Assembly (NCBI GenBank): GCA_013791905.1 | Contig: VMSX01000011.1 | Span: forward strand, 1 to 64,000 | Direction: 5' to 3' | Length of the DNA: 64,000 nucleotides | Source of the DNA: Rhodocyclaceae bacterium | GTDB taxonomy: Bacteria; Pseudomonadota; Gammaproteobacteria; Burkholderiales; Rhodocyclaceae | Shown: piece after piece, positions 27,340-36,570 of the stretch | Numbering within the stretch: the first letter of the stretch is position 1 | Layout of the letters: each line of letters begins with the position of its first letter | Program-made: the position numbers and the translations under genes | Notes under the pieces: generated by a model | What the model saw: the letters and a program-made list of their open reading frames with translations, nothing else | Database searches by the model: none | What the model was told of the DNA's origin: nothing

Positions 27340-28541
27340 AATTCGGCCTCGACCGCCTCATCTCAGATGCCGCGCTGCGCAAGCCGCTGGCCGGGCGGCG
27401 CATCGCCCTGCTTGCCCATCCGGCTTCGACGACGCGCGACCTGACACACAGCCTCGACGCCCTCTCCGCTCTGCCCGAAATCCGTTTCAGCGCCGCCTTC
27501 GGTCCGCAACACGGCCTGCGTGGCGACAAGCAGGACAACATGATCGAATCGCCGGATTTCGTCGATCCGCAGCACGGCATCCCCGTCTTCAGCCTCTACG
27601 GTGCGGTACGGCGTCCGACCGATGCCATGCTGGACACGTTCGACGTGCTGCTGGTCGATCTGCAGGACCTCGGCTGCCGCATCTACACCTTCATCACCAC
27701 GCTGCGCTACCTGCTCGAAGCTGCTGCGCGCCACGGCAAAACAGTGTGGATTCTCGACCGGCCGAACCCGGTCGGCCGTCCCGTCGAAGGCCTGCGCCTG
27801 ACAGCCGGCTGGGAAAGTTTTGTCGGTGCCGGCCCGCTGCCGCTGCGCCATGGACTGACCATGGGCGAACTGGCACGCTGGTTCATCGCCACACTGAAAC
27901 TCGATGTCGACTGCGCAGTGATCACGATGGCAGGCTGGCAGCCGGACGCCGCTCCCGGCCATGGCTGGCCGCTCAATGAACGCAGCTGGATCAACCCCAG
28001 TCCCAACGCACCGAATCTGTCGATGGCACGCTGCTATGCCGGCACCGTGATGCTCGAAGGCACGACGCTGTCCGAGGGCCGCGGCACCACCCGCCCGCTG
28101 GAACTGTTCGGCGCGCCCGATATTGATGCGGCGGCTTTGCTGAAGGAGATGGAGAAGCTTGCGCCGCACTGGCTGACAGGCTGCAAGCTACGTCCCTGCT
28201 GGTTCGAGCCGACCTTCCACAAACATGCCGGCCAGCTCTGCCAGGGCATCCAGATTCATGTCGAGGATCCGGCCCATTACGACCATGCCGCCTTCCGCCC
28301 CTGGCGCCTGCTGGCGCTCGCCTTCAAGGCGCTGCGCCGCCTGCGGCCGGACTACCCGCTGTGGCGCGACTTCCCCTACGAGTACGAAAGCGACCGTCTG
28401 GCGATCGACCTCATCAATGGCAGCGAGTTGCTCAGGCAGTGGGTGGACGACCCGGCGGCCACCCCCGCCGATCTCGACACGCTGGCCTCTATCGACGAGG
28501 CTGGCTGGCGCGAGGAAATCAAACCGTTCAGGCTCTACTGA
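27336..28541 (+). CDS. DUF1343 / NamZ-like protein (exo-N-acetylmuramidase family)
   Basis: 401 residues. GPQHGLRGDKQDNMIES, PVFSLYG, LVDLQDLGCRIYTFITTLRY, LDRPNP and EGTTLSEGRGTTRP match the DUF1343 family. One Bacillus member, NamZ, releases N-acetylmuramic acid from muropeptides. No signal peptide is seen, so it would act in the cytoplasm, perhaps in cell-wall recycling. It is coupled to the DOMON-like gene before it and followed by a secreted protein of unknown role. Activity is inferred from family. Confidence 0.85.
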   Translation: MKFGLDRLISDAALRKPLAGRRIALLAHPASTTRDLTHSLDALSALPEIRFSAAFGPQHGLRGDKQDNMIESPDFVDPQHGIPVFSLYGAVRRPTDAMLDTFDVLLVDLQDLGCRIYTFITTLRYLLEAAARHGKTVWILDRPNPVGRPVEGLRLTAGWESFVGAGPLPLRHGLTMGELARWFIATLKLDVDCAVITMAGWQPDAAPGHGWPLNERSWINPSPNAPNLSMARCYAGTVMLEGTTLSEGRGTTRPLELFGAPDIDAAALLKEMEKLAPHWLTGCKLRPCWFEPTFHKHAGQLCQGIQIHVEDPAHYDHAAFRPWRLLALAFKALRRLRPDYPLWRDFPYEYESDRLAIDLINGSELLRQWVDDPAATPADLDTLASIDEAGWREEIKPFRLY

Positions 28542-28567
28542 GACCTCCCCCTTCACAAGAAGTCGAC

Positions 28568-29371
28568 ATGCTGCGCCTGCTGCTATTGCTGCCCCTGCTC
28601 CTGTTCGCCAACGCCTGCCAGGCGGAATGTGCGCCGCATAAACTCACCGAAGCAGCGCAGCTCAGGCTGAGCGGCGACGCGGTGATGATCGTCACGCATG
28701 CGACCTCGACGCACGATGCGCGGTTCTCGACCAAGCGCGGAATTGACGAAGCCGTGCGCTTTGCCAAGAGCAACAAAATTCCGGTCATCTACCTCCAGGA
28801 CGACACGCCGGAAGCGTTTTACTTCATGGAGGACTGCACGCCCGACTACTGGGTGTCCTCGCAGGGTGGTGAAATCAGCTTCGATGTCACTCCGACCCAT
28901 CTCTACATTGTCGGCGGGCATCTTGAGCTATGCCTGTCCGCCACCTTGCACGATGTACTCTACCAATGGGCGCGCAAGGCGCCGCGCAACCTGACGGTGA
29001 CCTACTTCATGGACGCCATCTACTCGAACGGCAAGCTCGTCGAACCCGACATGCCCTTCTACAATGACTTTCAACGCTTCATTGGCGTCGTCACCTATGG
29101 CCGGCCAAGCGGGGAACACTGGCCAAAGCTGAGCCTGCTCGAAACCATGGGGGTCATTATCCGTGAAGATCACGAAATGGAGTTTCTGAAGCAGGCCCTG
29201 CCGCGCTGGGACACCACCTTCCCGGCCAGCTATCGCGTCGAACTGCAACTGAACGATTCGGTCAAAAAAGTACTGCGTCCGGCAGCCGGCTGGCGCCCGC
29301 CAACGTTGCTTTTCCACTTCGTCGATTCCGCGCTCAATTTCACAGTACTGCACCCTCCGTCCGGCAACTGA
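28568..29371 (+). CDS. Secreted protein of unknown function
   Basis: 267 residues from ATG 28568. A Sec signal peptide (MLRLLLLLPLLLFANACQA) is cut near residue 20. Mature sequence features are a VMIVTHATSTHDARFSTKRG opening, a paired Cys region (EDCTPDY, then HLELCLS) and GRPSGEHWPKLS. I do not recognise the family. Position 27 bases after the NamZ-like gene suggests one operon. Confidence 0.75.
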   Translation: MLRLLLLLPLLLFANACQAECAPHKLTEAAQLRLSGDAVMIVTHATSTHDARFSTKRGIDEAVRFAKSNKIPVIYLQDDTPEAFYFMEDCTPDYWVSSQGGEISFDVTPTHLYIVGGHLELCLSATLHDVLYQWARKAPRNLTVTYFMDAIYSNGKLVEPDMPFYNDFQRFIGVVTYGRPSGEHWPKLSLLETMGVIIREDHEMEFLKQALPRWDTTFPASYRVELQLNDSVKKVLRPAAGWRPPTLLFHFVDSALNFTVLHPPSGN

Positions 29372-29401
29372 CATCCCGCCAACGCAGTTTTGTCGGCGAG
29401 A

Positions 29402-29436
29402 GCCAGCCTCTTGGACGAAGCGGGCTCAAGGCTGGC
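29402..29436. repeat. Hairpin in the cyn upstream region
   Basis: GCCAGCC (29402-29408) pairs with GGCTGGC (29430-29436), extended by TTG/CAA inside with a two-base bulge. It lies 31 bases after the previous gene without a T run. It may end the previous transcript weakly or be part of the cyn control region. The 264-base gap also holds a TGCACC half site (29447) and a second stem CCAGCCA/TGGCTGG near 29512-29531. Confidence 0.45.
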
Positions 29437-29582
29437 ACACTGCCGATGCACCAAAATACGGCAAGACTGAATTTTCCCCGCACTAAAAGAGGACGGCAAC
29501 CAGCCGCTCAGGCCAGCCAAACCAGTGGCTGGCTGGCGTGAAAAGATAGACATTTCTATTCAGATCATATTGTTACCAGACA

Positions 29583-29598
29583 TGGCACGTTCCGTGCT
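29583..29598 (+). promoter_or_regulatory. Sigma-54-type promoter for the cyanate operon
   Basis: TGGCACG-TTCCG-TGCT matches the -24/-12 pattern TGGCACGRNNNTTGCW at all but two positions. The key GG and GC are ten bases apart as required. Start of transcription would be near 29608, leaving a short leader with AAGGAG before the ATG at 29636. Nitrogen-controlled sigma-54 expression suits a cyanate scavenging operon. Not tested. Confidence 0.55.
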
Positions 29599-29635
29599 GT
29601 AAGCACTGCGTCAATTGAACGCAAAGGAGCACACC

Positions 29636-30994
29636 ATGTCATCGCTGAACAACCCCTTCGATCCCGATCGCCCCCTCTCACGCTGCAGTTGCGGCCATCA
29701 CGCTTCCCAGGCCGAGCATGACGGCGCGTGCTCTGTCGGCGACGTCGACGCCCTGAACAGCCGGGTAGTGCAGACCGCAGTGATGCGCGCCCTGTTCCCT
29801 CAGGATGCCGAGCGTCGCCGCTTCCTTTCCGTCGTCGGCGCCTCGACCGCCTGGGCGGCGATCTCATCGCTAGTCCCCTTCGGCACGCTGGAGGCGATGG
29901 CCCAGGAAAAGGGCAGCCTGGAGAAGAAAGATCTCAATATCGGCTTCATTCCCATCACCTGCGCCAGTCCGCTGATCATGGCCGACCCGCTGGGTTTCTA
30001 CAAGAAGCAGGGCCTCAATGTCTCGGTCATCAAGACCGCCGGCTGGGCGCTGATCCGCGACAAGGTCATCAACAAGGAATACGACGCCTCGCACATGCTC
30101 GCGCCGATGCCGCTGGCCATGTCGATGGGCGTGGGTTCGTCACCCATGCCGGTCAACGTGGCGACCATCCAGAACGTCAACGGCCAGGCCATCACCCTGC
30201 ACGTCAAGCACAAGGACAAGCGCGATCCCAAGATGTGGAAGGGTTTCAAGTTCGCCGTGCCGTTCGAGTATTCGATGCACAACTTCCTGTTGCGCTATTA
30301 CGTCGCCGAACACGGCCTCGATCCGGACAAGGACATCCAGATCCGCGTCGTGCCACCGCCGGAGATGGTGGCCAACCTGCGCGCCGGCAACCTCGACGGT
30401 TACCTCGGCCCCGACCCCTTCAACCAGCGCGCCGTTTATGACGAGGTCGGCTTCATCCACATCCTGTCCAAGGATATCTGGGACGGCCACCCCTGCTGCT
30501 CCTTCGGCGTGCCGACGCAGTTCGTCAAGGAGAATCCCAACACCTTTGCGGCGCTCTATCGCGCGGTGCTCACCGCGGCGGCAATGGCCAACGACCCGAA
30601 GAACCGTTCAATCATGGCCGAGGTGCTGGCCCCGGCCAACTATCTGAACCAGCCCAAGACCGTGCTCGAACAAGTGCTGACCGGCAAGTTCGCCGACGGC
30701 CTCGGCGGCGTGCAGAACGTGCCCGACCGCGCCGGCTTCGATCCCTTCCCCTGGTATTCGATGGCGGTGTGGATCCTCACGCAGATGAAGCGCTGGGGCT
30801 ATATCAAGGGCGACGTCAGGTACAAGGACATCGCCGAGCAGGTCTATCTGCTGACCGACGCCAGAAAGCGCATGGCGGAGGTGGGACTGACCGCGCCCAA
30901 GGAGTCATATCGCACCTTCAAAGTCATGGGCAAGGAGTTCGACCCGGCCAAGCCCGAGCCCTATGTGAACAGCTTCGCCATCCGGCGCACCTGA
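29636..30994 (+). CDS. cynA: Cyanate/nitrate-type ABC transporter binding protein, Tat-exported
   Basis: About 452 residues. A twin-arginine signal (ERRRFLSVVGAS, about 58-69) is preceded by an unusual 55-residue leader containing SRCSCGHHASQAEHDGAC, a Cys/His cluster. The mature part is of the NrtA/CynA/SsuA periplasmic binding type (GFIPITCASPLIMADPLGFY). ATG 29636 has AAGGAG before it. With the next two genes it forms an importer, and cyanase downstream points to cyanate as substrate; nitrate or nitrile-like compounds cannot be excluded. Confidence 0.85.
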   Translation: MSSLNNPFDPDRPLSRCSCGHHASQAEHDGACSVGDVDALNSRVVQTAVMRALFPQDAERRRFLSVVGASTAWAAISSLVPFGTLEAMAQEKGSLEKKDLNIGFIPITCASPLIMADPLGFYKKQGLNVSVIKTAGWALIRDKVINKEYDASHMLAPMPLAMSMGVGSSPMPVNVATIQNVNGQAITLHVKHKDKRDPKMWKGFKFAVPFEYSMHNFLLRYYVAEHGLDPDKDIQIRVVPPPEMVANLRAGNLDGYLGPDPFNQRAVYDEVGFIHILSKDIWDGHPCCSFGVPTQFVKENPNTFAALYRAVLTAAAMANDPKNRSIMAEVLAPANYLNQPKTVLEQVLTGKFADGLGGVQNVPDRAGFDPFPWYSMAVWILTQMKRWGYIKGDVRYKDIAEQVYLLTDARKRMAEVGLTAPKESYRTFKVMGKEFDPAKPEPYVNSFAIRRT

Positions 30995-31004
30995 GGAAAT
31001 TGCC

Positions 31005-31844
31005 ATGCGCAGCGAAACCCTCAAGGCAGCTTTGATCTCGCTCCTGCTGTTCCTGATCTTCATCGGGGCATGGCACCTGGCCACCTTGCCCAAGAAATCG
31101 ACGGCGCTGGCCGGGGCCGACGCCGAATATGCGGCGCTGATGGGCAAGGGCGCGGAAAAGGCCGGCGGCTTTCCGCCGCCGGCGCAGGTCGGCCAAGCCT
31201 TCGTCACCTACCTGTCCGACCCGTTCTACGACCGCGGCCCCAACGACAAGGGCGTCGGCATCCAGCTGGGACATTCCCTCGGCCGCGTGGCGCTCGGCTT
31301 CTTTCTCGCTGTCGTCATCGCCGTGCCGCTGGGATTCATGATCGGCATGTCGCCACTGCTTTACAAAGCGCTCGACCCTTTCATTCAGGTGCTCAAACCG
31401 ATTTCGCCGCTGGCATGGATGCCACTTGCGCTGTACACGCTGAAGGATTCGAACGTCTCCGGCATCTTCGTCATCTTCATCTGCTCGATCTGGCCGATGC
31501 TGATCAACACGGCCTTTGGCGTCGCAGCGGTGCGGCGCGACTGGATCAACGTCGCCCGCACGCTCGAGGTTAAACCGCTGCGCAAGGCCTTCCTGGTGAT
31601 CCTGCCGGCCGCCGCGCCGACCATCCTGACCGGCATGCGCATCTCGATGGGCATCGCCTGGCTGGTCATCGTCGCCGCCGAGATGCTGGTCGGCGGCACC
31701 GGTATCGGCTACTTCGTCTGGAACGAGTGGAACAACCTGGCCCTTCCCAACGTCATCTTCGCCGTGACGATGATCGGTCTGGTCGGCATGGGCCTGGACA
31801 TGATCTTCGGGCGGCTGCAGAAGCTCGTCACCTACAAGGAGTAA
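31005..31844 (+). CDS. cynB: ABC transporter permease of the cyanate system
   Basis: 279 residues with about six membrane helices and the permease loop signature around EVKPLRKAFLVILPAAAPTILTG (EAA-like motif). Family: NrtB/SsuC/TauC. An N-terminal helix (ALISLLLFLIFIGAWHLA) is followed by a periplasmic stretch before the transport domain. It is ten bases after the binding protein and four before the ATPase. Confidence 0.87.
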   Translation: MRSETLKAALISLLLFLIFIGAWHLATLPKKSTALAGADAEYAALMGKGAEKAGGFPPPAQVGQAFVTYLSDPFYDRGPNDKGVGIQLGHSLGRVALGFFLAVVIAVPLGFMIGMSPLLYKALDPFIQVLKPISPLAWMPLALYTLKDSNVSGIFVIFICSIWPMLINTAFGVAAVRRDWINVARTLEVKPLRKAFLVILPAAAPTILTGMRISMGIAWLVIVAAEMLVGGTGIGYFVWNEWNNLALPNVIFAVTMIGLVGMGLDMIFGRLQKLVTYKE

Positions 31845-31848
31845 CGCG

Positions 31849-32784
31849 ATGAGTGCTCATTTCCTGACCATCGAGGCCCTCAAGAAGATCTATCCAGCCG
31901 CCGGCGACAAGGCCAATCCGCCGGTGTTCGAGGACATCCACTTCCATATCGACAAGGGCGAGTTCGTCTGCATCATCGGCCACTCCGGCTGCGGCAAGAC
32001 CACCATCCTCAACGTGCTCGCCGGTCTCGAGGAGGCCAGCGCCGGCACCGTCATCATGGACGGCCGCGAGGTCCGCGGCCCCAGCCTCGACCGCGGCGTG
32101 GTGTTCCAGAGCCATGCACTGATGCCCTGGATGAGCGTGCTCGGCAACGTCGCCTTCGCCGTCAGGTCGAAATGGCCGGACTGGAGCAAGGACAAGGTCG
32201 CCGCGCACTGCACGCAGCACCTCGAGATGGTCGGCCTCGGCCACGCCATCCACAGGAAGCCGGCGGAACTGTCCGGCGGCATGAAGCAGCGCGTCGGCAT
32301 CGCCCGCGCCTTTGCCATCCAGCCCAAGATGCTGCTGCTCGACGAGCCCTTCGGCGCGCTCGACGCGCTGACGCGCGGCACGATTCAGGACGAGCTGCTG
32401 AAGATCGTGCAGGCCACGCACCAGACCGTCTTCATGATCACCCACGATGTCGATGAGGCGATCCTGCTCGCCGACAAGATCGTGCTGATGAGCAACGGGC
32501 CGCACGCCAAGATCGCGGAGATCGTCGAGATCACCATGCCCAGGAGCCGCACCCGCGCCGGCATCCACCACGACCCGCAGTACTACCGCATCCGCAACCA
32601 CCTGGTCGACTTCCTCGTCAATCGCTCGAAGACCTACGCCGGCGCGGAGGCAGAGGCGCTGCACGACGCGAAGCAGCCGCCGCTGGTGCGGCCCGGGCTG
32701 GAAGCGGAGGAACCCACCGCAAACATCTTTGTCCTGCCCGCAGACAAACCGGCCCCTCAATTAAAGAAAGTCATCAACCAGTAA
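31849..32784 (+). CDS. cynD: ABC transporter ATPase of the cyanate system
   Basis: 311 residues: Walker A GHSGCGKTT, Q loop VFQSHALMPW, signature LSGGMKQR, Walker B LLLDEPFGALD, switch MITHDVDEA. It is of the NrtD/SsuB type. A 40-residue C-terminal extension rich in Pro/Glu/Ala follows the domain. It energises import by the previous two gene products. The stop lies 19 bases before cynS. Confidence 0.88.
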   Translation: MSAHFLTIEALKKIYPAAGDKANPPVFEDIHFHIDKGEFVCIIGHSGCGKTTILNVLAGLEEASAGTVIMDGREVRGPSLDRGVVFQSHALMPWMSVLGNVAFAVRSKWPDWSKDKVAAHCTQHLEMVGLGHAIHRKPAELSGGMKQRVGIARAFAIQPKMLLLDEPFGALDALTRGTIQDELLKIVQATHQTVFMITHDVDEAILLADKIVLMSNGPHAKIAEIVEITMPRSRTRAGIHHDPQYYRIRNHLVDFLVNRSKTYAGAEAEALHDAKQPPLVRPGLEAEEPTANIFVLPADKPAPQLKKVINQ

Positions 32785-32803
32785 TTTCCAAGGAGATAGC
32801 ACC

Positions 32804-33247
32804 ATGAACCGCAATGATGTCACCGAAATGATCGTCGCCGCCAAGATTCAGAAAGGTATCAAGTGGGCGGATGTCGCCAAGAAGGTCGGCCTGTCCAAGG
32901 AGTGGGTGACGGCCGGCTGCCTCGGCCAGATGACCTTCGACAAGAAGCAGGCGGCAACGATCGGCAAAATCTTCGCCTTGCCAGCCGAGGCCGTCGCCCT
33001 GCTGCAGGTCGTTCCCTACCGTGGCGCGCTGCCGACGGCCGTGCCGACCGACCCGACGGTCTACCGCTTCTACGAACTGATCAGCGTCTATGGCACGACC
33101 TTCAAGGAACTGATCCACGAAGAATTCGGCGACGGCATCATGTCCGCCATCGACTTCAAGATGGACATGAAGCGCGAACCCAATGCTGCGGGCGATCGCG
33201 TGAATATCGTGATGTCGGGCAAGTTCCTGCCTTACAAGACCTATTGA
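32804..33247 (+). CDS. cynS: Cyanate hydratase (cyanase)
   Basis: 147 residues. Catalytic residues correspond to Arg88, Glu91 and Ser114 (YRFYELISVYG and GIMSAIDF), equivalent to Arg96, Glu99 and Ser122 of the E. coli enzyme. It converts cyanate and bicarbonate to carbamate and CO2, releasing ammonia. N-terminal helices form the decamer contacts. AAGGAG precedes the ATG. As the last gene of the transporter operon it gives the cluster its function: cyanate detoxification and nitrogen supply. Confidence 0.97.
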   Translation: MNRNDVTEMIVAAKIQKGIKWADVAKKVGLSKEWVTAGCLGQMTFDKKQAATIGKIFALPAEAVALLQVVPYRGALPTAVPTDPTVYRFYELISVYGTTFKELIHEEFGDGIMSAIDFKMDMKREPNAAGDRVNIVMSGKFLPYKTY

Positions 33248-33270
33248 TCGCCAAAACTGACAATGATTTC

Positions 33271-33302
33271 AAGTCGGCGCCGTCCCGCCAGCGCCGACTT
33301 TC
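33271..33302 (+). repeat. Dispersed repeat copy 5, extended to a hairpin after cynS
   Basis: The 24-bp motif at 33279-33302 (last base C not T) is preceded by AAGTCGGCGC at 33271-33280. This makes a perfect 10-bp inverted repeat with GCGCCGACTT (33291-33300) and a 10-base loop. It lies 24 bases after the cynS stop, so it may act as the operon's 3' hairpin. Only a short TTT follows. Confidence 0.75.
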
Positions 33303-33443
33303 ACTAAATTCGGCAATACCCATTTTCAGCCAGAGGCAGTGAATCAACGGCGCTGCAGATAATTGATTGGGGGTTACCCATCACTATCCCACTGGGCTAA
33401 AGTACACCTACCGAAACAAAACGCTGCGGATCGGGGGAGGGTA

Positions 33444-36422
33444 ATGGCCAATTCATGGAAGGCTTGTTTGGCGTGGCGCCCTGCGCTGCTGGGCCTGCTG
33501 CTGGCACTTGTTTCGCCACTGGCGGCGGTGGCAGAAGGTCCCCAGGCAGCCCGCACGGGTGCAGCACAGACAGCGTTTACCCACCTGCCATCGCTGACCA
33601 AGGCTGAACGGGACTGGTTACGCGATCATCCCGTGATCCGTGTGGCCCAGGATCCAGGCTGGCCGCCAGTCGAATTTACCGACAGCGACAGGGAACCCTT
33701 CGGCATGTCCGAAGACTATCTGAAACTCATCGAACAGCGGCTGGGTATCACGTTCGAGCGCGTGCGCAACCTCAGTTGGCAAGAGGCCTATGCCCGCCTG
33801 CAGCGCTGGGAGATCGACGTGACGACCTCCGTGGCCGTGACACCCGAGCGCCAGGAATTCTGGGCCTTCACCCAGCCGTACCTGAAAGTTCCCGTCGTCA
33901 TCGTCACGAACCCGGATGTCGCCTATCTTGCCGATATGGGGGCGCTTGCCGGAAAAAGAGTTGCCGTGGTGGCAGGCTACGCGGTGAACGAATGGATACC
34001 GCGGGACTTCCCCGAGATTTCACTGGTCCGGGTCAAAACAGTGCAGGAAGGCCTTGAGGCCCTGCAACGGAAGGAAGTTTACGCGTTTGTCGACAGCATG
34101 CTCGTCGTCGACTATTACCAGGCGAAATTGCAGGCGACGGTGAAGATTGCCGGACAGACCCCGTATGTCAACGCCCAGTCGATGGCGGTGCGCAAGGACT
34201 GGGCGATCTTCGCCGGGATACTCGACAAAGCCCTGGATTCGATTACCGCAACGGAACGCAACGACATTTTCAAGAAATGGTTGCCAGTCCGTTATGAACC
34301 CGCGTTCAACTATGTCCAGTTTGGGCAATCGCTGGCCGTCTTCGCCTTCGTCCTCCTCGGGCTGGCGTTATGGATGCGCAAGCTGTCCCGGGAAATCCGC
34401 CAGCGAAAACTTGCTGAAGCGGTAGCAGAGCAGAGTGCCAAACGATTTCGCCAACTCTTCAATGTTGCGGCGGTGCCGCTGTGCCTCGTCAACAAAGACG
34501 GCGTCCTGGTGGATTTCAACGACCGCTTCGAGCAACTGTTCGGCTACACCCATGCGGAGGTGCCGACCCTGGCCGAGTGGTGGCAACTTGCCTATCCCGA
34601 CCCGGACTATCGGCGCTGGGTCCTCGCTACCTGGGACGCCGCCGTGCTCCGTGCCCAGCAGAACAATGTCGACATCGCGCCCATCGAATACCAGGTGAGC
34701 TGCAAGAACGGCATGGTGCGCACGGTGCTGATCACCGGCACCATCATGGGCGACGACTTCCTCGCCGCCTTCTTCGACGTCACAGAACGCAAGCAGGCTG
34801 AAATTCGGCTAGCCGCAAGCGAAGCACGGTTCCGGTGCTCATTCAGGCTCATCCCGATCGCCTTGACGCTCCAAACGAAAGATGGCGATCTACTCGACTG
34901 CAGTGACGCCTTTTGCGAAACAACGGGATTTTCCAGGGACGAGGTGCTGGGCACCGACACACTGAAACTGGACTTGTGGGAAAACCCCGAACAACGTGCC
35001 GCCATGCGGGAAATCCTGCTGCGTGATGGACGCGTAGACAATTTCGAATTCAAGCTGCGGCGCCGTAACGGCCAGATCAGGACCATGCAGATGTCAGCGC
35101 GATATCTGACACAGGAACCCGAGCCCATCCTGCTGTCAGTCGCCCATGACATTACCGAGCAAAAGCAGGCCGAGTTCGAAATCAAGCGGCTCAACGCCGA
35201 ACTCGAAGATCGCGTCCTCGCCCGTACCGCCGAGCTCGAAACCGCGAACCGCTTGCTCACCCAGGCGAAGTTCCAGGCCGAAGCGGCCAACCGCGCCAAG
35301 AGCACCTTCCTCGCCAACATGAGCCACGAGATCCGCACGCCGTTGAACGGCATCCTCGGCATGGCCCACCTGCTGCGCCGCAGCGAGGTTAGCCCACAAC
35401 AGGCCAATAAACTCGACAAGATCGCCGCCTCCGGACAGCACCTGCTCGGCGTCATCAACGACATCCTCGATCTCGCCAAGATCGAGGCCGGCAAGCTCGT
35501 CCTCGATCAGCGCGACTTCGTGCTGCCCGACCTGATCAGGTCCGTCGTCGCCGTCATCGGCGACAGCATCAAAGCCAAGGGACTCTCCCTGCATATCGAC
35601 ATTGCCGGCATGCCGCAGGCCCTGCATGGCGATGTCAACCGTCTCGGCCAGGCCCTGCTCAACTACCTCGGCAACGCCGTCAAATTCACCGCACACGGCA
35701 GCATCACCCTCAAGGGGCGTCTGGTCGAAGACCGGGATGGGGAATACCGCGTCCGCTTCGAGGTCAGCGACACCGGCATCGGCATGACGGCCGAACAGTG
35801 CGTGCGCCTGTTCGAGGTATTTGAACAGGCCGATGGCACGACCACGCGAAAATATGGCGGCACCGGACTGGGGCTTGCCATCACCCGCCGGATCGCCCGA
35901 CTGATGGGCGGCGAGGTCGGCGTCACCAGCACGCTGGGGCAGGGCAGCACCTTCTGGCTCACCGCGCGCCTGGGACGCAGCCAGACCGAGGTCGCCGCCG
36001 TGACGCCAGCGCCGACTTCCGGCGCCGCCGAAGCGGCGCTCAGGCGCGACCATGCCGGCGCACGCGTCCTGCTCGTCGAGGACGATCCGATCAACCAGGA
36101 GGTGTCCCTGCTGTTGCTGCACGATGTCGGTCTGGCCCCCGACCTGGCCGAGAACGGTCGCGCAGCCGTGCGTCTGGCGGAGCAGAACGACTACGCCCTG
36201 ATCCTGATGGACGTGCAGATGCCGGAGATGGACGGTCTGGCGGCAACGCGGGCGATCCGCGCCCTGCCGGGACGGGCAGCCACGCCCATCCTGGCGATGA
36301 CGGCCAACGCTTTCGACGAGGACCGCCGTGACTGCGCAGCGGCGGGCATGAACGACTTCGTCGCCAAGCCGGTGGAACCGGACAGGCTGTTCGAGACGCT
36401 GTTGCGATGGTTGACGCGATGA
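33444..36422 (+). CDS. Hybrid sensor histidine kinase with periplasmic binding domain
   Basis: 992 residues from ATG 33444 (GGGGGAGG before it). Order: signal peptide (to about 32); a family 3 solute-binding domain (about 50-275, [15 protein letters not shown]); a membrane helix (about 300-320); two PAS domains (to about 570); coiled coil; HisKA with phospho-acceptor His in [12 protein letters not shown] (about 629); HATPase ([20 protein letters not shown]); a short linker; and a receiver with [11 protein letters not shown] (Asp near 923). It probably senses a small molecule in the periplasm and starts a phosphorelay. No output protein lies beside it. The linker before the receiver holds a diverged dispersed-repeat copy. 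A link to cyanate is only positional. Confidence 0.92.
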   Translation: MANSWKACLAWRPALLGLLLALVSPLAAVAEGPQAARTGAAQTAFTHLPSLTKAERDWLRDHPVIRVAQDPGWPPVEFTDSDREPFGMSEDYLKLIEQRLGITFERVRNLSWQEAYARLQRWEIDVTTSVAVTPERQEFWAFTQPYLKVPVVIVTNPDVAYLADMGALAGKRVAVVAGYAVNEWIPRDFPEISLVRVKTVQEGLEALQRKEVYAFVDSMLVVDYYQAKLQATVKIAGQTPYVNAQSMAVRKDWAIFAGILDKALDSITATERNDIFKKWLPVRYEPAFNYVQFGQSLAVFAFVLLGLALWMRKLSREIRQRKLAEAVAEQSAKRFRQLFNVAAVPLCLVNKDGVLVDFNDRFEQLFGYTHAEVPTLAEWWQLAYPDPDYRRWVLATWDAAVLRAQQNNVDIAPIEYQVSCKNGMVRTVLITGTIMGDDFLAAFFDVTERKQAEIRLAASEARFRCSFRLIPIALTLQTKDGDLLDCSDAFCETTGFSRDEVLGTDTLKLDLWENPEQRAAMREILLRDGRVDNFEFKLRRRNGQIRTMQMSARYLTQEPEPILLSVAHDITEQKQAEFEIKRLNAELEDRVLARTAELETANRLLTQAKFQAEAANRAKSTFLANMSHEIRTPLNGILGMAHLLRRSEVSPQQANKLDKIAASGQHLLGVINDILDLAKIEAGKLVLDQRDFVLPDLIRSVVAVIGDSIKAKGLSLHIDIAGMPQALHGDVNRLGQALLNYLGNAVKFTAHGSITLKGRLVEDRDGEYRVRFEVSDTGIGMTAEQCVRLFEVFEQADGTTTRKYGGTGLGLAITRRIARLMGGEVGVTSTLGQGSTFWLTARLGRSQTEVAAVTPAPTSGAAEAALRRDHAGARVLLVEDDPINQEVSLLLLHDVGLAPDLAENGRAAVRLAEQNDYALILMDVQMPEMDGLAATRAIRALPGRAATPILAMTANAFDEDRRDCAAAGMNDFVAKPVEPDRLFETLLRWLTR
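35997..36020 (+). repeat. Dispersed 24-bp repeat, copy 6 (diverged, kinase linker)
   Basis: 20 of 24 positions match copy 1 (GA for CC at positions 6-7, CC for TT at the end). It encodes VTPAPTSG in the linker between the ATPase and receiver domains, a place that tolerates added residues. Confidence 0.5.
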
Positions 36423-36518
36423 CGCTCGACGTTATCTCGCCGCACCCCATGCGAGGCATTTTGAATCGCCAGTCCTGAAAATGGGTTTCCTTCGGTCACG
36501 CCGATTCTTGATACCAAG

Positions 36519-36549
36519 AAAAACGCCACGGCGAACCGTGGCGTTTTTT
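36519..36549. terminator. Bidirectional terminator between the kinase gene and pntB
   Basis: AAAAACGCCACGG, loop CGAA, CCGTGGCGTTTTTT: an 8-bp GC stem extended by A/T pairs, with a T run on both strands. It serves the plus-strand kinase and the minus-strand pnt operon. Confidence 0.92.
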
Positions 36550-36570
36550 GTTCCTGCGAGCAACTTAACT

